In this document: piece by piece, positions 55,853 to 64,000 of the stretch
Numbering within the stretch: the first letter of the stretch is position 1
How the letters are laid out: the number at the start of each line of letters is the position of its first letter
DNA from: Leuctra nigra
Lineage: Eukaryota; Arthropoda; Insecta; Plecoptera; Leuctridae
Assembly (NCBI GenBank): GCA_934045905.1
Contig: OW203762.1
Span: 2,604,001-2,668,000 of the forward strand
Length of the DNA: 64,000 bases
Reading direction: 5' to 3'
Translations under genes and position numbers: made by a program
Notes under the pieces: model-generated
What the model saw: only the letters and a program-made list of their open reading frames with translations
Told to the model about the DNA's origin: nothing
The model's database searches: none

Positions 55853-58229
55853 GTCACGTGTACATAGTTCAACAAAACATGGCAACATTGCATCAACTTC
55901 ATGTGATCACGTGTACATAGTTCAACACAACATGGCAACATTGCATCAACTCATGTGATCACGTGTACATAGTTCAACACAACATGGCAACATTGCATCA
56001 ACTTCATGTGATCACGTGTACATAGTTCAACACAACATGGCAACAATGCATCAACTTCATGTGATCACGTGTACATAGTTCAACACAACATGGCAACATT
56101 GCATCAACTTCATGTGATCACGTGTACATAGTTCAACACAACATGGCAACAATGCATCAACTTTATGTGATCACGTGTACATAGTTCAACACAACATGGC
56201 AACATTGCATCAACTTCATGTGATCACGTGTACATAGTTCAACACAACATGGCAACAATGCATCAACTTTATGTGATCACGTGTACATAGTTCAACACAA
56301 CATGGCAACATTGCATCAACTTCATGTGATCACGTGTACATAGTTCAACACAACATGGCAACATTGCATCAACTTCATGTGATCACGTGTACATAGTTCA
56401 ACACAACATGGCAACATTGCATCAACTTCATGTGATCACGTGTACATAGTTCAACACAACATGGCAACATTGCATCAACTTCATGTGATCACGTGTACAT
56501 AGTTCAACACAACATGGCAACAATGCATCAACTTCATGTGATCACGTGTACATAGTTCAACACAACATGGCAACAATGCATCAACTTCATGTGATCACGT
56601 GTACATAGTTCAACACAACATGGCAACATTGCATCAACTTCATGTGATCACGTGTACATAGTTCAACACAACATGGCAACATTGCATCAACTTCATGTGA
56701 TCACGTGTACATAGTTCAACACAACATGGCAACATTGCATCAACTTCATGTGATCACGTGTACATAGTTCAACACAACATGGCAACATTGCATCAACTTC
56801 ATGTGATCAAGTGTACATAGTTCAACACAACATGGCAACAGTGCATTAACTTCATGTGATCACGTGTACATAGTTCAACACAACATGGCAACATTGCATC
56901 AACTTCATGTGATCACGTGTACATAGTTCAACACAACATGGCAACATTGCATCAACTTCATGTGATCACGTGTACATAGTTCAACACAACATGGCAACAA
57001 TGCATCAACTTCATGTGATCACGTGTACATAGTTCAACACAACATGGCAACAATGCATCAACTTCATGTGATCACGTGTACATAGTTCAACACAACATGG
57101 CAACATTGCATCAACTTCATGTGATCACGTGTACATAGTTCAACACAACATGGCAACATTGCATCAACTTCATGTGATCACGTGTACATAGTTCAACACA
57201 ACATGGCAACAATGCATCAACTTCATGTGATCACGTGTACATAGTTCAACACAACATGGCAACAATGCATCAACTTCATGTGATTACGTGTACATAGTTC
57301 AACACAACATGGCAACATTGCATCAACTTCATGTGATCACGTGTACATAGTTCAACACAACATGGCAACATTGCATCAACTTCATGTGATCACGTGTACA
57401 TAGTTCAACACAACATGGCAACATTGCATCAACTTCATGTGATCACGTGTACATAGTTCAACACAACATGGCAACATTGCATCAACTTCATGTGATCACG
57501 TGTACATAGTTCAACACAACATGGCAACAGTGCATTAACTTCATGTGATCAAGTGTACATAGTTCAACACAACATGGCAACATTGCATCAACTTCATGTG
57601 ATCACGTGTACATAGTTCAACACAACATGGCAACATTGCATCAACTTCATGTGATCACGTGTACATAGTTCATCACAACAAGGCAACAATGCATCAACTT
57701 CATGTGATCACGTGTACATAGTTCAACACAACATGGCAACATTGCATCAACTTCATGTGATCACGTGTACATAGTTCAACACAACATGGCAACATTGCAT
57801 CAACTTCATGTGATCACGTGTACATAGTTCAACACAACATGGCAACATTGCATCAACTTCATGTGATCACGTGTACATAGTTCAACACAACATGGCAACA
57901 ATGCATCAACTTCATGTGATCAAGTGTACATAGTTCAACACAACATGGCAACATTGCATCAACTTCATGTGATCACGTGTACATAGTTCAACACAACATG
58001 GCAACATTGCATCAACTTCATGTGATCACGTGTACATAGTTCAACACAACATGGCAACAATGCATCAACTTCATGTGATCACGTGTACATAGTTCAACAC
58101 AACATGGCAACATTGCATCAACTTCATGTGATCACGTGTACATAGTTCAACACAACATGGCAACATTGCATCAACTTCATGTGATCACGTGTACATAGTT
58201 CAACACAACATGGCAACAATGCATCAACA
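55853..58229. repeat. Minisatellite, 53-bp unit, about 45 copies
   Basis: Unit contains CATCAACTTCATGTGATCAC, GTGTACATAGTTCAACACAA and CATGGCAACATTG. Variants: ACATTGCAT/ACAATGCAT in block patterns, ATCAAGTG in a few copies. Nearly every unit contains the palindromic E-box CACGTG within GTGATCACGTG. Confidence 0.97.
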
Positions 58230-58940
58230 ACTGCCACGTGACGTCATATACCGAGCAGCAATACACTCAATGGAAAGCCAGTCGGAGTCAACAACAGTCT
58301 TATAATTTTGTAAATAAAGATTCTGAAAAGGCCACTTTAGCCGATATTTAAACATAACAAATCATTCTTGACTTTCAATGTTATCCCAAGAAATATTGGG
58401 AATTGATACATGAAATGCTCAGTTTCTTGAGGTAACACGTTGAACAGCGCAAAAGTCTTACTTTTATCCCTACCTACTGGATTTACGGACTTCAACATTG
58501 GCAATGCCTGTTTAAAAGCTGTTAAAACTCATATAATAATAGGTAATATTCATGGAGGTAGGTTTTATTCCTTGTAAAAGCTTTCATTACACTTTTCAAA
58601 ATGGTTTAAAATAGAGTATCTTTTATTCTCTATAACTACTTTTAAGCCATTTGGAAATGAGTAAATAAATATTTTAGAACAGAAAACGGGCAAATGTTTG
58701 AAGCTTCTTTTGGAGTGTTTTGGAAAGCTGTCAGAAAGCTTCCATTTCTTCTCCATCTGAACCATATTTTCTTAATTTTATACAATGAGAAAGAAAATGA
58801 AGCATCTTAAATCATTAATCACAGATGCGCCAGAATGCTAATTTCCTGGATAAATAAACATGACAAAACTTGCTGAACTCTCAAATTATTATGTATTTAA
58901 GTTTTTCATGTTGTTCCGCATATTTAGGGGTATTGTCATG
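58230..58940. other. Intergenic, nothing recognised
   Basis: AT-rich; no exon, TIR or repeat that I can support. Confidence 0.55.
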
Positions 58941-58942
58941 CC

Positions 58943-59415
58943 CAGAGTTGGGTAAGTTACTTGTAAAAAGGAACTAGTTACTCTGTAAGTTACCTGATCT
59001 CAAAAGGAACTAAGTTACTTGGCAAGTTACTTCATTTGAAAAGTAACTGAGTAGTTACCAAAAAATTGAAGTTACTTTAAAGTTACTTTCAAGTTACTTT
59101 TCAACTTTTCAATACTATGCGTCTGATATAAATGCAAAATAAAATACAACTTGGATTTGGATTTTCTGTCAAGAGATAGAAAGGGACTTTGAAGACTGTA
59201 AAATTGCACTAAAATATTATGTTTGTCAAATTAAAATTTCACCTAAAAGTAACTTTAAAAGTAACGAAAATTAAGTTACAAGTTACTCTAAAATTGTAAC
59301 TTAGTTACTCACAAAGTTACTGAGGATGAAAAGTAACTAGTTACCCCAAAAGTTACCCAGAAAGTAACTAGTTACTGGTAACTAGTTACTTTCGTTAAGT
59401 TACTACCCAACTCTG
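58943..59415. mobile_element. hAT MITE with 8-bp target duplication
   Basis: CAGAGTTGGGTAAGTTAC at the left, CCCAACTCTG at the right. Flanked on both sides by GTCATGCC (58935-58942, 59416-59423). The interior is built from AGTAACTAGTTAC-type words. No coding capacity. Confidence 0.88.
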
Positions 59416-59935
59416 GTCATGCCCCACTCTGTGGTGCCCTTAAATCTCAAATTCAAGCAATGGAGCCTTTTCTGTGTATTTAATAGCCCACTCAACAACA
59501 ACTTAAACTACTTGACCAACCACTTGTCTTGTTTTGATTGAAACAAGAATCCCAAGAAAACGAAACATTAGATAACATTGACAAGGTTTGGGCCTCATTT
59601 ATTTCAATGTAAATTTGACATAACACTGATTTCTCTTGAACGGAAAATGATGTGTATTTATGACGAAGAAATGACGACTTACGGTCTCTTGGACTGACCA
59701 CTAAACAGTTTCTTGCTGCCATGGAAACCACAGCGTCGCTTGTAACAATGTGACATAACATAATCACTGTTACCAACTACAATCTTGCTGATTAAATTGC
59801 ATTGGTATTTATTTGGAAGTAACAAGGAAGTAACAAGTGCTTGTTACAGTAACAAGCACAAATTCTTAGCAACCAAGTCACAAAGGCATATTTTCTAAAT
59901 TAATTACTGAGAAATGAAAAAAGAAGTGCTATCCC

Positions 59936-60309
59936 CATAAAAACACTCCGTGTAAAAATTCCAGCCAAGTCTCTTACTCTAAAAAAAAAACAGAAGAAAT
60001 CTAAAAAATTCAGCACTGAAAAGTAGTGATATCAAAAAAATGGCAAAGTCAAAACTTTTCAAAAAATACTTGGCGCATCGTTTTTAAGGGGATTATAGAT
60101 ATATTTTATGTATATATGAGTATATTTGATTTCCGGCCTACTTCTATACTATTTATATGTACGATGCGCCAAGCATTTTATGAAAAGTTTTGACTTGGCC
60201 ATTTTTTTGATATCACTACTTTTCAGTGCTGAATTTTTAGATTTCTTCTGTTTTTTTTTAGAGTAAGAGATTTGGCTGGAATTTTTACACAGAGTGTTTT
60301 TTTATGGGG
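59936..60309. mobile_element. Foldback element with arms of about 140 bp
   Basis: CAGAAGAAATCTAAAAAATT, CAGCACTGAAAAGTAGTGAT and GGCGCATCG at the left recur inverted at the right. The central 90 bp is AT-rich. Confidence 0.8.
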
Positions 60310-60529
60310 TTTATTAATTACTCCAAAAGTTGCAAGAATTCAGCTTGGGGTAATACATTTTTTGATTTCTCATGGTCGAATTAGTAAGTACACAAATTTT
60401 CGTGGTTCTATCACTATTTGCACTCTTGACCCCTAAATTGCGGTTTATGGACTGCACTACAAGAAGTAACTCTAAAACAATTCTTCAAACACAATTAATT
60501 CTGTTTTTTAGGATTGAAACTTCAATAAT

Positions 60530-60695
60530 TTTTAACTTTTTTCCTATTCAACAAAAATGTTTGAAACTGGCATATATTAAATTTTGACATGTTTTCTAAA
60601 TTGAGTAAAAATGTCAGAACCGTAGCTTTAATAGTTTCGATGTAGTGACCTGTCAAACAGGTGGATTTTGTTTTTCGCCCCCCGGTATTAATTAT
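60530..60695 (-). mobile_element. CCGGGTGGCG-type TIR element, half copy
   Basis: In reverse: ATACCGGGGGGCGAAAAACA, GTCACTACATCG, then CAGTTTCAAACATTTTTG. Matches the beginning of 8928 and 61234. Confidence 0.6.
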
Positions 60696-61363
60696 TGTAC
60701 ATTCAATGCTATTTCTCCTTGTTTTAAATGTCATTAATCCAACATAAATAGAGGTATGTTTGCTTTTTAATGGGTATTCGAAGTGGAATGAAGTGACTGA
60801 AAAGATATGGTATTCTTCATAGTATTACTATTATTCTTTCTATTATATTCCGATAGTTTTCTTCGGTAGTTGAAATTGGTCATTTTAAAACTGTCGAAAT
60901 GTTTCCTGAACAACTTCAAGAATAGCGCCACTTTGTATAAATTCTCATCCTCTTATATTGTTGTCCAGGTAACAGGTAGGAGACAAAAGTGCATTCTGCT
61001 TTTAAGTGGTTTGTAAACCACTTAATATGGTCGGCCACAAACAATCTGTACTTATCTTTGCCTTTTCAAATGTCAAAAGGAGTTCGACTTTTGGTATCTT
61101 TCGTCAGGAGTAGGCTACATGCCGGTACCGGGTTTCCTCTCCTCCCTTCTCTATATTACATTCTCACTAGTGGAGCCTGGCTCTGTTGAGAATATAGACT
61201 TAATAATAATAATAATAATAATAATGTATCATTATACCGGGTGTCGCAAACAAACCACCCTGCTTGAGAGGTCACTATATCGAAACTATTATAGATAGGA
61301 TTCTGAAATTTGTACAAATATTAGAAAATATACCAAAATTATGTGAAAGTTTCAAACATATAG

Positions 61364-61579
61364 GTACACTCGGCCAAACAAAAATTGATCGTTGAAAAAG
61401 TTGAATGACTGCTGGTCATGTCCCATAAACAATCAAAGATTGTTATTATCATTGAAATGTGAGGTCACCTACTAGAGTGAGACAATGCGATCGCTTATAC
61501 TGACTTCTGATGGATCGATCTTACATTTATCAGCCTATCATATTTATTGAACGATCAATTTTTGTTTGGCCAAGTGTAC
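61364..61579. mobile_element. MITE GTACACTCGGCC, nested
   Basis: Inverted ends of about 30 bp: GTACACTCGGCCAAACAAAA / TTTTGTTTGGCCAAGTGTAC. Interior shared with 17089-17300. The empty equivalent occurs in the copies at 8928 and 60530. Confidence 0.85.
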
Positions 61580-61830
61580 GTACATTCAATTGGAAAAAAG
61601 TTACTAATGATTAAAGTTACAGTTGAAAAATAAGATTAAACCAGACGAAATGATTGTGTTTAATGAATTGATTTGGAGTTTCTTTGTAGGAATTAAGTGT
61701 ATTTAAGTTTATTTATGCATTTCTAAATAAACATAAACGTATGTTTAATAAACCTATGCGAATTTGTATTGGATTTATTAATTGAGTAGACTCTGTGTGA
61801 ATTTATGTAACTTTCGTATAACGACATTAA

Positions 61831-62593
61831 GGTGGCTGGGTCGATCGACAATTTTTTCAGATAGTGTTCAATTTTGCTGTACTCACTCATTGGTATCCCC
61901 TAAACAACACTTCAAAAAATAAAATACTTCCCGTGTCTAGTTTTCGAGATAGGCGAATAAGAAATTAGTATTTTCCCCATGTTATCTTATGGCAGGTTTG
62001 AAAAATTTGTACAAATGAAGATTTTATTTCATTGGCCCGATAGATTTTCAAAAAACCTACATAAGAAAGAATCTTTGATCTATTTACTTTCATTAAAAAA
62101 AATATAAACCAATATCATCGTGTGCTAAATAAAAAGTTATAGGCGATTCAATTCAAATTGCGAATCAGGTCAAAATACTTTTAGCAACACGGGAGTGCTC
62201 AAGGTAGTTAGAAGGCACTAAATGCCTACTAAAGATACCTTGACTTTTCATGAAAGTCAACTCTAGGTGTAAGCTCAGCAACCTCAGCCATCATGATTCC
62301 GCACAAATACAAATTTCCAAAGTACGATGTTGCCATATTGAACCGTATTGTTAAAATTATAGAAAAAAACGGGAAAATCTTCAATATCCAATTCAAAACT
62401 AACTTCTTTGGGGTAATACTGCTCTAAATAATAAGATAACGTATAAATACCATTAAATGTTGTCTATTTCAGTTATTCAGTATATTATAAAAGTAGATTA
62501 TGTGCAAAAAGAATTTATAAACGTGATTGTTTTACACTTAATAAATTAGTGAAAGCTCTCCAATACTTCAGAAAACCGATCGATCCAGCCACC
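61831..62593. mobile_element. TTAA-flanked element (piggyBac-type target), nested
   Basis: Ends GGTGGCTGGGTCGATCG and CGATCGATCCAGCCACC, flanked by TTAA at 61827-61830 and 62594-62597. 763 bp, no transposase. The sister copy at about 9298 has a single TTAA at the corresponding place, an empty site. Confidence 0.82.
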
Positions 62594-62938
62594 TTAAGTG
62601 GAGTTAACAATTCCAATCATCGTTGGAAATTCAGCCACAATAAAATATGGATATGGTTTCCTGAAATCACGTCTCTGTAAGATAAAGACATGCTTTACTA
62701 TAAGGATTAATTTTTATGTCAAATTATGTTCAACTCAAACTTACTTATGTACAAAACAGGTGATTCTTTTTAACAAAAAAGAAGTAACTTTTTTCGCAAT
62801 ACTCGAATATATCTGGTAAGTGCACATATGTAATTTTCATTGTTCTATGACATGTGATAGTTTTAGCCATTCATCTCTTATAGTTTTGATGTAGTGACCT
62901 CTCAAACGGGGCGATTTTCTTTTTCGCCACCCGGTATT

Positions 62939-63652
62939 CATATATCTATTGTCGAACACAAACATAATATCTATCAGCAGAGCATCAGATATCAGATCTA
63001 ACTATGGTTTTAATGTGGTTTGGAAAAGGAAAGGCTCTCATGTTTGTTGAGCAGACAGTTGAAGCGTGGAAGAAAAAGTTTTATGACCTTCTCGCTCATT
63101 GACTGGTATTTCAATTTCAAATTAAGATAATTAATATAATACGAACGATCAATGAGTGACTTTCCCCATATCTAGGACGGTTGCTCGTTGAATTCATCAA
63201 CAATTAGTTAATATCGACACTTGCTCGTTTACAATAGTAACTGAGTACTTATGATAGGCCTTATTCAGTAGTGAATCCATCGACATCGGCTTCATGGCGA
63301 GATCTCGTCATTGCGTTCGAATCGTTCAAACATCAGACGTTGAAGAGCAGAGTTGCAAAACACAACGTCAAGTGAGCACATTTCTGTTAGAGGTGGAAAC
63401 AAGTGAACTGATACTTAAACTTGTACACATCATTATAAATTATCTGCAATTAATTATAGAAAATTGTGTTATCTCGATTCGATGTCTCCTGACATTGCTG
63501 TTTCCAACTTTGCTCCTCAATTTTTTTCTTAGCTATTTCTTAACTGCCTATGAGAAATAAGAAAACCAACCTAAAAGAACAACATTTGTGCCCAAATTAG
63601 ACTCGAATGTGAACATAGTATACGTCAAGTTTGCGCACACATATTTCAGTAG
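62939..63652. other. Intergenic; a weak candidate first exon at 63294-63371
   Basis: ATGGCGAGATCTCGTCATTG opens about 26 codons before a possible donor A|GTGAGC. No homology recognised and nothing downstream joins it; otherwise the stretch is AT-rich and empty. Confidence 0.15.
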
Positions 63653-63893
63653 GTATCTGAGAGGTAGAAGACCGGAAGAGGATTTTCTCGATTTTGCTGT
63701 GCACACTTTTGGAATGATGTAATCAATGCTTCACGTCGCAACAAAAGGGTTACACGGAAGAATTCTCTTACACAATGACTCATGTCACCATTACAAATAT
63801 GATTGGATGAAGACAGAATTACTACTGATTTTTAGCTCACTTTATAAGAATCATAGAAATTTACTTCCGCCCTTCTACCTCTGAGGTACAGAT
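63653..63893. mobile_element. MITE of the CTGTACCTCAGAGG family, unexpanded copy
   Basis: Left ATCTGAGAGGTAGAAGACCG, right CTTCTACCTCTGAGGTACAG. Contains CACAATGACTCATGTCACCA once. This is the reference for the expanded copy at 26398-28420. Confidence 0.78.
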
Positions 63894-64000
63894 TTTTTTT
63901 AGTTACTGTTAGGTCGACTGAAGAAATAGATTAGAAAACAATTTTTAACCTTTATTATGATTTGAATGGTTCAACAGTTAAGAAATAACATAACAAGAAC

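Larger units (their letters stand above)
61234..62938. mobile_element. CCGGGTG(G/T)CG TIR element, complete, with two insertions
   Basis: Left end ATACCGGGTGTCGCAAACAA, right end TTTTTCGCCACCCGGTAT; about 50 bp of inverted similarity including GAGAGGTCACTA. Without the insertions it is about 0.7 kb. Confidence 0.75.

Noticed and set aside
55853..58229. CRISPR array
   Set aside because: Units are contiguous without unique spacers, in a spliced eukaryotic genome. The same holds for all other regular arrays here.
63294..63560. Start of another gene
   Set aside because: About 26 codons then a possible donor, no homology, no promoter and nothing joining downstream; listed only as a weak possibility.

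Overview
The window is eukaryotic, almost certainly from an insect. It holds spliced genes with canonical GT/AG junctions, GC-rich exons in AT-rich DNA, very long introns, dense DNA-transposon debris, and a cuticular protein gene with the Rebers-Riddiford chitin-binding motif and the usual four-codon first exon (MKVL). I cannot name the order.

Four genes are supported. (1) TCERG1 (CA150), minus strand, from the ATG at 19283-19285 leftwards; nine exons are visible, carrying a Pro/Gly-rich N-terminus and three WW domains. The FF domains lie beyond the left edge. (2) A CNBP/ZNF9-type protein with seven CCHC zinc knuckles, plus strand 19836-20438, uninterrupted, divergent from TCERG1 across about 550 bp. 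(3) A cuticular RR protein, minus strand, three exons between 28608 and 22160, with a TATA box. (4) A seven-exon plus-strand gene, 29326-50292, encoding 466 aa with an acidic N-terminus and a charged coiled-coil half carrying seven spaced (F/Y/H)xxW motifs. It resembles the CCDC181/CCDC34 ciliary coiled-coil proteins. All reading frames join in phase across the junctions I assigned. TCERG1 and CNBP are divergent, CNBP and the cuticle gene convergent, and the cuticle gene and the coiled-coil gene divergent.

The most unusual thing is the minisatellites. In the cuticle gene and the coiled-coil gene, tandem arrays sit directly on exon-intron junctions. In five of six cases the repeat unit includes the splice site itself: 14 copies of a 5' splice site (98-bp unit), 11 copies of a 3' splice site (41-bp unit), about 22 copies of a 5' site (about 20-bp unit), about 14 copies of a 5' site (37-bp unit) and 41 copies of a 3' site (74-bp unit). 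The copy that gives the correct frame is always the exon-proximal one; the decoys I read lead to in-frame stops or wrong phase. Other arrays (102, 54, 39 and 53 bp units) are intronic or intergenic. The 54-bp array grew inside a MITE and carries about 33 AP-1-type heptamers in the first intron of the cuticle gene.

The rest is mobile-element material: a hAT element with 8-bp target duplication at 13702-16354 holding two further nested elements; a second hAT MITE at 58943-59415; a TTAA-targeting element; several foldback MITEs; six same-orientation copies of a roughly 0.9-kb family; a 3.4-kb palindrome; and tRNA-like SINEs. From 50.4 to 64 kb I see no gene, only repeats and unremarkable AT-rich DNA.
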